Below are positions 26,719 to 35,108 of a stretch of 64,000 bases of DNA, piece after piece. The stretch covers positions 186,001 through 250,000 of the forward strand of contig JBJMGT010000042.1 in NCBI GenBank assembly GCA_045807745.1, in the 5' to 3' direction. The position numbers and the translations under genes were made by a program. Origin of the DNA: QHXQ01 sp045807745. Lineage in GTDB: Bacteria > Acidobacteriota > Blastocatellia > Pyrinomonadales > Pyrinomonadaceae. Every line of letters begins with the position of its first letter. The first letter of the stretch is position 1. The notes below the pieces were generated by a model. It saw nothing but the letters and a program-made list of their open reading frames with translations. It did not search any database and had not been told where the DNA came from.

Positions 26719-27177
26719 TTACTCCTCTTCCGATCTTTCAGCGTGGCGCGCGACGACGACATACGGCTTGCGCAATATCTCGCCGTCCCATTCGTAACCG
26801 CGCATCACCTCATTCACTATCGTCTCTTCCTCGACGCCGGGCTGACTCACCGCCCCGACGACTTCGTGCGTGCCCGGCTCGGCCCGCTGGTGCAGGCACG
26901 CAAGGGGCGTCACGCCCCGCGCCCGAAAGGCAATATCAACCTGCCGGACGATGAGGCGCAGCGAGTTGATCCATTCCCGCACCCGCTCCGGATTTGACTC
27001 CGGGGCAGTTTCGGTGGCCGCGAGCAGGCGCTCAAGGGAATCCCTCACCTCGATGAACGAGAGAAGCAACTCGCCCATTCCCTTGCGGTGCTGCCGGTCA
27101 GACGCCGACAACTCGCGGGTGAAAAACCCACCGAGTTGCGCGCGCAACCGCTCCATGTCATCGGACTCGCTCATCAT
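26719..27177 (-). CDS. GrpE-like nucleotide-exchange factor
   Basis: The 152 residues lack the long N-terminal coiled coil of classical GrpE but keep a helical middle (LLSFIEVRDSLERLLAA...EWINSLRLIVRQVDIAFRARGVTPL) and the beta-wing pattern (GTHEVVGAVSQPGVEEETIVNEVMRGYEWDGEILRKPYVVVA), which is diagnostic for GrpE. It lies six bases upstream of the DnaK start, fitting co-expression and a role in ADP release from that Hsp70. Confidence 0.85.
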   Translation of the reverse strand: MMSESDDMERLRAQLGGFFTRELSASDRQHRKGMGELLLSFIEVRDSLERLLAATETAPESNPERVREWINSLRLIVRQVDIAFRARGVTPLACLHQRAEPGTHEVVGAVSQPGVEEETIVNEVMRGYEWDGEILRKPYVVVARHAERSEEE

Positions 27178-27236
27178 TCCTCTTCGTTTACCGCAACGGC
27201 GCGAAACTGCTCCTGCCGTGTGCTCGCCAGAGCAGG

Positions 27237-27608
27237 TTAGCCTTCTGCTCTCCTGTGGAGCGGCTCGCCCCCGGCGCGGCTGAGTTCCTCGGCGGCGAGG
27301 CTCAGCAGGTGCTCGATGTCTGCTGCGGCCGACTCAGCCTCGCCTACGTCCGCCAGCCGGTCGAAAACTTCGAGAATCTTTTCGAGCGTGACCGGATAGA
27401 GCAAGAGATCAACTCTCAGGCGGCCCTCAACCAGCCGCAATTCGCTCCACGCCGCACGGCGCTCTGGCGTCAGCAGTCCGCGCTCGATGAGAGTGTACAA
27501 AGCGTCATCAACGTGCCGCATGTCAGAGGCGGCGGTGATACCCACCTCGGCCAGTGCATCGTATGGGCAGAGGCCGCTTTCCCAGCGCATCAAGGGATCA
27601 TTAAACAT
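27237..27608 (-). CDS. Small protein sharing an N-terminal domain with the next TPR protein
   Basis: The 123 residues start with a domain (CPYDALAEVGI ... AAWSELRLVEGRLRVDLLLY) that matches the start of the adjacent TPR protein at 27621 (HPYELLRRRGI ... NAWRALQTLRSRLKIDFFVY) in order and spacing. The PYxxL...GI opening faintly recalls the first helix of J-domains, but there is no HPD tripeptide. The rest is helical and acidic. It sits between grpE and the TPR gene. A link to Hsp70 is inferred from position only. Confidence 0.6.
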   Translation of the reverse strand: MFNDPLMRWESGLCPYDALAEVGITAASDMRHVDDALYTLIERGLLTPERRAAWSELRLVEGRLRVDLLLYPVTLEKILEVFDRLADVGEAESAAADIEHLLSLAAEELSRAGGEPLHRRAEG

Positions 27609-27620
27609 GCTACTTCGCCT

Positions 27621-29681
27621 CTAGTCTTGCTGAGCCGCGCGTTCAATCTCTTCTTGCAGCTTGCGGAGTTGGTAGTCATCAACGCTATATTGTGAGCCGG
27701 CTGCCGCCTTCCGCCTAGCCTCTTCGATCTCGCCCAGCGCCAGCAGTGAATATCCCCATTGGACGTAGATTTGAACCGCCTCGGCCCTTGCCCAAGCGCT
27801 GCCGGGGTCAACGGCGAGGGCACGTATAATCTCGGCGACGGCCTGCGCATAGCTGCCCATCTCCCGGTTCGCCTCAGCGCTATTTATCAACTCGCGTACG
27901 GACGCGGCCCGCGGCTCACGCTTGATATCGTCAAGCGTCTCAGACAACCTGTCGAAGGCATCATCCAATGGGTCTCTGCCTTGCAGGCGCGCAAGCTCTA
28001 GCTGTGCACGCTCATGTGTCTCCAACAAATCTTCGTCGTCCTGATGAAGCGCGCGGCCCTGCGCGGCCAGTTCATTCGCCTGACTTAGCAGAGTGAAGAC
28101 CTCTTCGCGCTCGCCCGCCTCTTCGAGTACGAGCGCGTAATCAACCAGCCCGGCCGTATATGCTTTGAGGACTTCTAGGTTGGTTGGCGCTAGCTCGAAG
28201 GCGCGGCGCAAGCTGTCAAGCGCCGGGCGATGGTCGTTACGCACGCTGTACTCACTGCCGCGGTTTGCGAGCGCCTCCGCCAACTCAGCGGTGACCACCT
28301 CGCCGTCAGAACTGTCCAGCAATGGATAGGCATATTCGAGTAGGCTAATGGCCTCGTCCAACCTCTCAAGCAGGGCTCTTTCAGTAGTGTCTTTGAGCGA
28401 CTTGCTGCGCCCGAGCGCCTGCTCGGCAATGATCTTCGAGATTTGCCTGCGCTGGTCGCACTTCTCCGCTGCAACTATCGCCCTGTCCCAAGCCGTACGG
28501 GCCGCGTTTAGGTTAGCAGGCACAGACGTAATGGAATTATAGGCGACGTAGAGGCTGGCCTGAATCTCCAGTTCAACGATATCGCGCGTGAACAGGGCCA
28601 CCCCGTTGCTCAACTGACCATAGACCATGTCCTCGCTGATGAAGTCGGGGTTGGCGTGTTCGAAGGTCGCTAACTGCGCTAGCGCCTGCTCCGCCCTGTT
28701 ATAACGTAACAGGATGGCAGCGCGTCCGAGTTGAGAGTAAAAGAGTCTCATCTGCTTGACGACCTCATTAGAGACTCTAGGTTGCCGGCCCGGGAGGAAC
28801 GCTTCGGAAACCGATAGGGCATCAAAGCGATCTTGGTCTTGCTGCAACTCGTTGAGCCGCCGGCCGAAGGCTTGTTCTAACCCCAATTGGCGAAACAGTA
28901 GGGGGCCGCAGGTAAACTGACGGGCATTGCCGCTGACCTCGACCCCGCCAGCTTCCCTGAGCGCCTGTGCGCCCCACCACTCTATGTCGTAGCTGATTAG
29001 CAACTCAGCGTAAGCATCTGCGCACGCTTGGTTGCCCGCGCGCGCTTGGGCGTCTGACAGCCGCACCAGTTCGTCCCGCATGTACTTGTAGAGGTCTTCC
29101 CGCACCGCGGTTTTGAAGCCGATGCGGCGGAACTCGTGCGGCTGGTCGCCATAGCACCTCTGCCGCTCGGTACACCAGGCATCCCAATAGGCGTCATCAG
29201 CGAGCGCGCGCACCCAGTTCATCATAGCGACTTGCCACGCGGCCCGTGCCCGCTCGTATTCCTGCTCTTCCTCGTAGTGCTGCGCCTCGGCCAGCGACAT
29301 CAAGGCAAGGAGGTGCGCGGCCCGGCCGTCAAACACGTCCTGCGCCTGCGCCTGCTCAAGCCATGTCCGTGCCGCAGCCCGGTGGCCCATCGCCAGCAAA
29401 ATGATCGGCGCGTCGGCTCCGAGTTGCCGGCAGACCGCCTCGGCATCGGGCGGCCTCTTAACAGAGCGCAACCAGTGCTGGAACGTTGCGAGATTTGTCT
29501 CGTCCCGCGCGATGTACACGAAAAAGTCAATCTTCAACCGCGAGCGCAGGGTCTGTAGCGCCCGCCACGCGTTGCTTTCTTGGCGCTCGGTCGGGATGAA
29601 ATCTCGGACTGTTTGGGCGGACGAGCATGGATAGATGCCGCGTCTCCGGAGAAGTTCGTAAGGGTGAGGAAGATTGGTCAT
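27621..29681 (-). CDS. TPR-like helical repeat protein
   Basis: The 686 residues are almost entirely helical with TPR-like units (HPALDSLRRAFELAPTNLEVLKAY, SYAQAVAEIIRALAVDPGSAWARAEAVQIY, YSLLALGEIEEARRKAAAG). The first ~60 residues match the N-terminal domain of the small protein at 27237. The N-terminal segment has a CSS tripeptide but no signal peptide, so it is cytoplasmic. It is nine bases downstream of the CHAT gene, so both are probably made together; TPR plus CHAT pairs commonly form sensor and protease. Confidence 0.75.
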   Translation of the reverse strand: MTNLPHPYELLRRRGIYPCSSAQTVRDFIPTERQESNAWRALQTLRSRLKIDFFVYIARDETNLATFQHWLRSVKRPPDAEAVCRQLGADAPIILLAMGHRAAARTWLEQAQAQDVFDGRAAHLLALMSLAEAQHYEEEQEYERARAAWQVAMMNWVRALADDAYWDAWCTERQRCYGDQPHEFRRIGFKTAVREDLYKYMRDELVRLSDAQARAGNQACADAYAELLISYDIEWWGAQALREAGGVEVSGNARQFTCGPLLFRQLGLEQAFGRRLNELQQDQDRFDALSVSEAFLPGRQPRVSNEVVKQMRLFYSQLGRAAILLRYNRAEQALAQLATFEHANPDFISEDMVYGQLSNGVALFTRDIVELEIQASLYVAYNSITSVPANLNAARTAWDRAIVAAEKCDQRRQISKIIAEQALGRSKSLKDTTERALLERLDEAISLLEYAYPLLDSSDGEVVTAELAEALANRGSEYSVRNDHRPALDSLRRAFELAPTNLEVLKAYTAGLVDYALVLEEAGEREEVFTLLSQANELAAQGRALHQDDEDLLETHERAQLELARLQGRDPLDDAFDRLSETLDDIKREPRAASVRELINSAEANREMGSYAQAVAEIIRALAVDPGSAWARAEAVQIYVQWGYSLLALGEIEEARRKAAAGSQYSVDDYQLRKLQEEIERAAQQD

Positions 29682-29690
29682 GACAGGAGC

Positions 29691-31310
29691 TTATCCTCGC
29701 CACCTTAACCAAGGGTCGCAGAAACCTAGGTGCGCCTGGGCCAGATGCTTCAGGCTCGTGATGCGGCCGCGCTCGCTCTCCGGGCACGCCGCAAAGATGG
29801 AATCGGCCGAGTATTTCTCATACACCCGCAACGCGCAGACCCAGTCGTTGGCGTCTTCTGCCTCTTGCGCCAACTGTAGATAGGCGTTGGCTTTTATTAA
29901 AGCGACCTGTTCGCGTTCACCCGCCGGGCGATTCTGCGCGTATGAGTTGCTCAAATACCGCTCGCACGATTCCAAGACTTCCGGCCAGTTCCGCAGATGT
30001 TTGTGAAAGACTGCGTGATGCAGGGCGCTGTCGAGCGCTTCCTCCAGCTCCGCACGTTGATAGAGGTCAACGGCTTTCAGCGCATCGGGCTGGACGAGTA
30101 GCGTCTCGTACGCGTAGCTCGCTGCTTCCTCCCAACGCCCCGCGGCCGCCGCCGCTTCGGCCCGACCGAGCAGCGTATCGACCTCCGCGCTGGGCGCGCG
30201 CTTGGTCGCTTGAATGATAAACAACCCGCTGCTCGCGTTATGAAGAAAGATGGCGGGCGTCAGCGCTTCCACTGTGTACTGCTCATCAAGCTCGTTGCGC
30301 CCGGCCGTGACGGCCTCTTCGAGCGAGACTCCGTCGGCCAGTCCTTCGTAGATGCGCCGGGTGAAGGTGACGGCCGCCTCGTCCGAGATTTCAAACTGGT
30401 GTGCAATGACTACGGAGACGCCCAATTCTAGCAGATTTTCGGCGATGCCCGTGAGCGGAGTGATAACGGAGGACGCGGCCGCCTCACACGTGTTCAGCAG
30501 AACCACAGAGGGCAGGTTGCTGGCCGCAAAATGTTGCACCAGCCTTCTGGCCGTGATCGCCTTACTCTTGCGCCCGCGGTCTTCGAAGATGAGCCGCAGC
30601 GGGCCGCTCGCATCCCCCGTATGTCCGATGAAGTGAATGATGTGATAGGACGATAGGCGCGTCTTCGTCAGCATCCCCCCAGACGTATCCGCGCCCTGCA
30701 CGAAATCCACCACAGCTCTTCCTTCCCTGATCAGCCCGGCCAGCGTTTGGAGTAGGCGGTTGACTTCGACTCGCGCGCTGACGGGCGCATAATCCAGCGG
30801 GGTGCTGACGATGATCAAAATTCTAAGGGGGAGTTGCAGGGGAATCGAGATGCCCGTCGTCATGGCGGGCCGCAGACGCACCAGCGTGAGGTTGGTCGTC
30901 AGGCAGAGGAATGTCTGGTGCATCTCTTCAGGCAGGTGCATGATCTCCCACGGCAGTGCCTGAAGCCGACTCGGCATGTGCAAGCGGATGCGCACATGAC
31001 TTGCTTGGTACTGAGTGTTTACAAACTCATCCCGGATAGCCTCTTTGAAAGTTTCGGTGAACAGGTCAATGCCGTACTCCCGGATCACATTCATGTCATA
31101 CTGTTGCCGGTGAACAGCCAGCGTAATGTTGTTATAAACACGGGAGAGTCTTTCTTTATCGAGGAATTTGCCGGCATCAAAACGGAGAGGCGTGCCGCGC
31201 ACTTCCAGGCTTCTTATCGTCGGTCCAGTCTGGAACTCCTTGATCGCTCTGATGGAGAAGCCCTGCTCCTCATCGCCCTCAATAATTAAAACGAAATCGG
31301 TGTAGCTCAT
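29691..31310 (-). CDS. CHAT-domain (caspase-like) protease with helical C terminus
   Basis: The 539 residues contain an N-terminal beta-rich part (1-155) and a CHAT domain (~160-365): YHIIHFIGH230TG holds the catalytic His and VVLLNTC275EAAAS the catalytic Cys, both in the usual places. A helical TPR-like region (~385-539) follows. CHAT proteins cleave specific partners when triggered, for example in TPR-CHAT/gasdermin-type and type III-E CRISPR systems. Here the TPR protein and the Hsp70 set are the likely regulators. Substrate unknown; the Ubl conjugates or island proteins are candidates. Confidence 0.88.
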   Translation of the reverse strand: MSYTDFVLIIEGDEEQGFSIRAIKEFQTGPTIRSLEVRGTPLRFDAGKFLDKERLSRVYNNITLAVHRQQYDMNVIREYGIDLFTETFKEAIRDEFVNTQYQASHVRIRLHMPSRLQALPWEIMHLPEEMHQTFLCLTTNLTLVRLRPAMTTGISIPLQLPLRILIIVSTPLDYAPVSARVEVNRLLQTLAGLIREGRAVVDFVQGADTSGGMLTKTRLSSYHIIHFIGHTGDASGPLRLIFEDRGRKSKAITARRLVQHFAASNLPSVVLLNTCEAAASSVITPLTGIAENLLELGVSVVIAHQFEISDEAAVTFTRRIYEGLADGVSLEEAVTAGRNELDEQYTVEALTPAIFLHNASSGLFIIQATKRAPSAEVDTLLGRAEAAAAAGRWEEAASYAYETLLVQPDALKAVDLYQRAELEEALDSALHHAVFHKHLRNWPEVLESCERYLSNSYAQNRPAGEREQVALIKANAYLQLAQEAEDANDWVCALRVYEKYSADSIFAACPESERGRITSLKHLAQAHLGFCDPWLRWRG

Positions 31311-31425
31311 AAACTGCTCCCTGCCGAGTCCGCGCTAACTGGCTGCGCCCAGTCGCCGGGGGCTTACTTACATGGCACAGGTGTTCGCCTACATAATGAG
31401 TTGCCCTTTAAGCATCTCTCACATA

Positions 31426-33522
31426 TCAATCGCCCAGAATCCTGATCCGTGACGCCCTTGGCCGCACGACAGCCGGCGAGCTATTGTCGGCGGCACTCAT
31501 CAGGATTTTAATCCTGGGAGTCGGCGCTGGCGCTGGCGGGCCGCTCGGCTCGCTGACCTTGATGCGCAATTGCTTCGAGGCGCGTACTCGCTCTCTCAAG
31601 TCTGCGGCGAGAGTCAGAAACTCAGCCTTCCTAGACTCATCCCCCGGCAGTCCCCAAGCGTAAGAGTCGGCCTCCAAGATGGCGCTGACTTGCTGCATGT
31701 CATACTGAAGCGTGCTCATCTCTTCGAGCAGTTGCGGCTCGCCGGGTAGTAGCTCTGAGCCTTTGAGCAGGACAGTGTGAGCTTCGATGAGCCGCTGTGC
31801 AGCCTCGAACAAGTGATACTGATGAACGGCAATGGCCTTTTGCCTGAGCGCGTAGGCCCAATTCCGGACTGGGACTGGGTCATATGGATTCAATTTCACG
31901 GAACGACTGAAATCACTGACGGCAGCGTCCCAGTCCGGGCTGTCTCCGTTAGCTGTATGCACCCCGCGATAGTTTAGCACCTCCGGCAGCAGCCCTTCGA
32001 GTTCTTCTCTCAGCGCAAGATTGCCGAAACTCTCAGCCGTCTCAAGCAACGCGACAGCACTGTCAAAGTCACCTTGTTGGACAAGGCTCTGCGTGCGACC
32101 GGCGACCGTGCCCAATATCGTCCGCAGCACTTGGTCGCGCTCACGCTCACTCGACAGACGCAACGCCTCCTTCCAGTGCTTGAAAGCCTGTTCGACGGCT
32201 GGCGGCACGGACGACACCAGTGTTAGCGCCAGCGCCGCATGTGCTTCGGCGGCAAGCTCGACGCCCCCCCGCCAGAGAAGGTATCCCTTCTCTGCAAGAT
32301 CGGCGTATGCGGGGTCGGCGTCAGGAAATTTATCGCAGAGTTCTTGGCAAAGATGCGGTGACCACTCGGCTTCGACTTCGTTGCGGTTGACGGGACATGT
32401 CGCGCACACGTCCGGGCGAGGGTGCTCAAGGGCTTCGAGTGCTAACTGCGGGAAACCTTGGTCGAGCAGTACCTGAGACTTCCGATAGCAGGAAAAGTAT
32501 CGCAACAGCCGGCGCACTTCTTCCGCGCTTGGCATCACCTGAAAGCCACCAGCGCCTGTCCCGGTTGTGGGCACTTTCCGGATTTTGATCACCTTGCTGC
32601 GTTGGCCCTGCGCCTGCAAGAGGCGCAGGAGGAAGCCGCCGAGTTTGTCCGAGTAACCGAGGTGCTGGAGCATCAGGAGACCGCAAACGTGCTGCTCCGC
32701 GTCCTGGTCGGATAGAGGAAACCCGCCGAGTTTCTTGAGCGCCTGCGCGGTCGAGCGTTCGATATCGAAAGTTAAGCCAAGCGGCGACGAGCTAGGACAC
32801 CAATGCTGCAACGTCTGCTCGAACTGCTGCCACACTTGTTTGACCTGTAGGTGGTTGACGCTCTGGCCGTAGCGCTCCTCGGCGTGCCGCCGTACCTCTT
32901 CCGCGAACGACTCCTCGTGCATCAACAGCACAGCGTTGCTAAAGGTCTTCTGCCATGCAAGCAGGGACTCGCCTTCATCGCCAGATGCTTGAGCATGGAA
33001 CGCCTTCGCCAGTTGGCTGATGAGGAGCAGGTGGGCCGCGCAAACATCGAAGGGGCGAACGCGCTGTACTTGCTCCCACAACTTCACCGCCTCCGCGCGA
33101 AGGCCGCCGAGGAGATAAATGACTCCAACCATGTTTGCTAACTCCACATCGCTTCCGAGAAGCTGACCGCGCTCCCTGTCAAAAGATAAAGCCTCGTGAA
33201 GCGCCGCGGCGGACTGCCCAAAATCACTTTTACGGGCGTGTAGTGATCCCTTTTTTAAAAGCAGCTTCGCTAGAAGCTTGCGTAACGACTCTGTGCCTTC
33301 CCCGCGTTGTGCCACCCGGCGTAAGGCGGCAACTGCCTCATCGAGTCGACTGGCAAGCGTAGGTGCGGGTGTATCGTTGTGTGGGCCGCAGACACCGGCG
33401 GAGGCCTTCACTGTATTTTCAGGCATCAGGGTAACGTCAGCGGCGAACGGCGACTCCTGTCCTGTCTCAGGATTGCAATCGTTCTTTGCTTGATGCTGTG
33501 GGGCAAGTTGTGACATGGCCAC
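31426..33522 (-). CDS. TPR-like protein with three motif copies in its tail
   Basis: The 698 residues are mainly helical repeats (for example DFDSAVALLETAESFGN, DWDAAVSDFSRSVKLNPYDPVPVRNWAYALR), with a CxxC in CATCPVNRN near the middle. The C-terminal ~50 residues are Pro/Ala/Ser rich and hold LRIKVS (652-657), RIKIL (670-674) and SRIRILGD at the very end. This places a minus-strand-block protein in the same motif family as the E2 and JAB proteins of the plus-strand block. First gene of the minus-strand operon; its promoter should lie in 33523-33620. No family recognised beyond TPR-like. Confidence 0.75.
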   Translation of the reverse strand: MAMSQLAPQHQAKNDCNPETGQESPFAADVTLMPENTVKASAGVCGPHNDTPAPTLASRLDEAVAALRRVAQRGEGTESLRKLLAKLLLKKGSLHARKSDFGQSAAALHEALSFDRERGQLLGSDVELANMVGVIYLLGGLRAEAVKLWEQVQRVRPFDVCAAHLLLISQLAKAFHAQASGDEGESLLAWQKTFSNAVLLMHEESFAEEVRRHAEERYGQSVNHLQVKQVWQQFEQTLQHWCPSSSPLGLTFDIERSTAQALKKLGGFPLSDQDAEQHVCGLLMLQHLGYSDKLGGFLLRLLQAQGQRSKVIKIRKVPTTGTGAGGFQVMPSAEEVRRLLRYFSCYRKSQVLLDQGFPQLALEALEHPRPDVCATCPVNRNEVEAEWSPHLCQELCDKFPDADPAYADLAEKGYLLWRGGVELAAEAHAALALTLVSSVPPAVEQAFKHWKEALRLSSERERDQVLRTILGTVAGRTQSLVQQGDFDSAVALLETAESFGNLALREELEGLLPEVLNYRGVHTANGDSPDWDAAVSDFSRSVKLNPYDPVPVRNWAYALRQKAIAVHQYHLFEAAQRLIEAHTVLLKGSELLPGEPQLLEEMSTLQYDMQQVSAILEADSYAWGLPGDESRKAEFLTLAADLRERVRASKQLRIKVSEPSGPPAPAPTPRIKILMSAADNSSPAVVRPRASRIRILGD

Positions 33523-33620
33523 AAAAAGATACGGGTGTCTTCCGGAAAGGTATACAGAGTGTGAAGAAGGTAAAGCGAAAAAGGTTCTGAGTTTAGCTAT
33601 AAAGAATGTCCAAATACTTA

Positions 33621-33695
33621 GCTAGAACTCATCCCAAAACCTCAAAATCCGCATAAAAAGAGGGCTAGGAAGTAGGTTTTAGGATGACTTCTAGC
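33621..33695. repeat. Imperfect 22-bp inverted repeat
   Basis: Arms at 33621-33642 and 33674-33695 match at 20 of 22 positions when folded, with a 31-base loop. Each arm begins or ends with GCTAG. It lies about 100 bases upstream of the minus-strand operon and is not followed by a T-run on either side. It could be a regulatory site, a recombination site or the footprint of a small mobile element. Confidence 0.7.
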
Positions 33696-33930
33696 GCCGA
33701 GCATGAAATATAGATCGGATCATACGCTAATTTCAATAGCCCTTGCAGAAACGTAGTGGGAGACGGAAGCCTGTTATAGACTAGCTCCATATATTATTGC
33801 CTAACATTGGGTAGTAGAAACGATAGTAAGTATCGGTCTGTTTTGGCTTATATCGGGTTGTATGATCACAGCCATAAAGGTACGAAACTACATCCGGACA
33901 CATGCACCTACAAGTGCGTACCAGATAGTC

Positions 33931-33972
33931 CTGCAAAACCTCTATTCGTCGGTTCGATTCCGACCGCCGCCT
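33931..33972 (+). repeat. Orphan 3' half of tRNA-Cys(GCA), putative att site
   Basis: Forty-two bases match tRNA positions 32-73 in order: anticodon loop CTGCAAA (anticodon GCA), 3' anticodon strand ACCTC, variable loop, T-stem GTCGG/CCGAC around TTCGATT, acceptor strand CGCCGCC and discriminator T, as expected for tRNA-Cys. The 5' half is missing: the bases before it do not pair with ACCTC and no GGCGGCG acceptor strand is upstream. A cut exactly at the anticodon loop is the classic footprint of tyrosine-recombinase integration into a tRNA gene. Confidence 0.82.
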
Positions 33973-34391
33973 TCAATGAAGAGAAGAACAGACATATCCT
34001 ATGAATTGCGCTCCCTGTCAAGTGTCGGAGCACTGCGAGCCTACTGGTACGATTCTGGCACGATCTTTCTCTCACCTTGCCGCTGCCCTATGCCCCTTGC
34101 TGCTCGTGTGATGGCTGCAACCGCGTGTGTTTTGTGGGTTCGCGCGTCATGCTGCATCTTGGTTCAGGGCCGCGATCCGGATGACGCGCATCCGTTGACG
34201 AACATCTGCGCCCACGCAAGCACCAACCATGCCGCACTCACTCGTCTGATCTGTTTGGCAGCCACTTGTCGGCCTCTTGTTGCGCCATTAACGCCCGGCA
34301 CTCAATTTCCCGAATAAATGCGCACAGCGCGCCGCGGCCCCACGCTTGCCATGAAGCGTGGCGGAAGCTTGGTTGGTCGGGTTGTTACTTT

Positions 34392-35105
34392 ATGACGAGA
34401 TGGCTGCGAGGGTTGGAACGACGTTGGCGGCGACAAAGGCGGCGGCGCATGGTCGGGCGCGCTTACGACATGGCGCTTGAGGTGGCGCGCGTCCTGCCGC
34501 CGCGCGCACGCGTGCTCGATGTGGGCTGCGGCAGTGGTTTCATTGCCCACCACTTGGCGGCCTTGCTCGGCCGGGGCGTGCTCGGTCTCGATGTGGGGCG
34601 TGCCACCGTCGCCCCGATCAAATACCGGCGCTACGACGGCGCGCGTTTTCCCTTGCCTGACCGATCATTCGACGCCGTGCTGTTCTGCTACGTGCTGCAT
34701 CACGCGCAGGACGTGCGCGCGATACTGGCCGAGGCCCGCCGCGTGTTACGAGCTGGCGGGTTGATCATCGTGTATGAAGATATACCTTGTTGCCGTTGGG
34801 ATCGGCTCGTGTGCTGGACACACGATCTACAGTGGCGCGGCCGCACCGGTCGTTGTGTCTTCCGGCGCGCGGGTGAGTGGCGTGCGCTGTTCGGCGCATT
34901 CGGTTTTGCAGTCATGGCGGAGCGCCCCCTTGCGCGTTGGCGCAATCTCGCGCACCCTGTGTGTCGCCGGTTCTATGTGTTGCAGTCGCGCGATAATAGT
35001 GGCAGGCTGAGCGGGGCCGCGCATGCCTCATCATCATGCCGCGCGGCGGTCGCAGCCGATACGGCCCGGCCGCGTCGTCAGCTACAACAGTTGGGGCATA
35101 AATAG
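34392..35105 (+). CDS. Class I SAM-dependent methyltransferase
   Basis: The frame is open from 34266, but the ATG at 34392 starts a normal-looking basic N terminus (MTRWLRGLERRWRR). Motif I is VLDVGCGSG, followed by ARFPLPDRSFDAVLFCYVLHH (motif II/post II) and RVLRAGGLIIVYED, as in Methyltransf_11 proteins. Substrate not predictable; small-molecule or lipid targets are usual. The C terminus is Cys/Arg/Ser rich without clear structure. It is the first ordinary gene to the right of the island. Confidence 0.8.
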   Translation: MTRWLRGLERRWRRQRRRRMVGRAYDMALEVARVLPPRARVLDVGCGSGFIAHHLAALLGRGVLGLDVGRATVAPIKYRRYDGARFPLPDRSFDAVLFCYVLHHAQDVRAILAEARRVLRAGGLIIVYEDIPCCRWDRLVCWTHDLQWRGRTGRCVFRRAGEWRALFGAFGFAVMAERPLARWRNLAHPVCRRFYVLQSRDNSGRLSGAAHASSSCRAAVAADTARPRRQLQQLGHK

Positions 35106-35108
35106 GAA

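Larger units (their letters stand above)
6305..33972. mobile_element. Putative genomic island carrying the Ubl/Hsp70/TIR system
   Basis: The segment is framed on the left by a truncated integrase (6305-6883) with decayed DNA and on the right by gene-poor DNA with an orphan 3' half of tRNA-Cys (33931-33972). Everything between 7709 and 33522 belongs to one functional theme and differs from the housekeeping genes on both sides. The intact tRNA-Cys expected at the other end is not in the window, so the exact limits are unproven. The tRNA fragment may also come from a different integration event. Confidence 0.45.
33523..34391. other. Gene-poor right edge of the island
   Basis: Roughly 870 bases without a convincing gene, AT-richer up to about 33990. 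It holds an imperfect 22-bp inverted repeat (33621-33695) and the 3' half of a tRNA-Cys gene (33931-33972). A plus-strand frame runs through 33862-34317 but crosses the tRNA fragment and shows no family. From about 34000 the composition returns to that of the flanking chromosome. Confidence 0.6.

Noticed and set aside
25888..26997. 369-codon plus-strand frame over the Hsp70 and GrpE genes
   Set aside because: Antisense shadow; the opposite strand encodes clear family proteins.
33850..33980. Complete tRNA gene at the tRNA-Cys match
   Set aside because: No 5' acceptor strand, D-arm or 5' anticodon strand; only positions 32-73 are present.
33862..34317. 151-codon plus-strand frame in the gene-poor right edge
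   Set aside because: Runs through the tRNA-Cys fragment; no family and no ribosome site.
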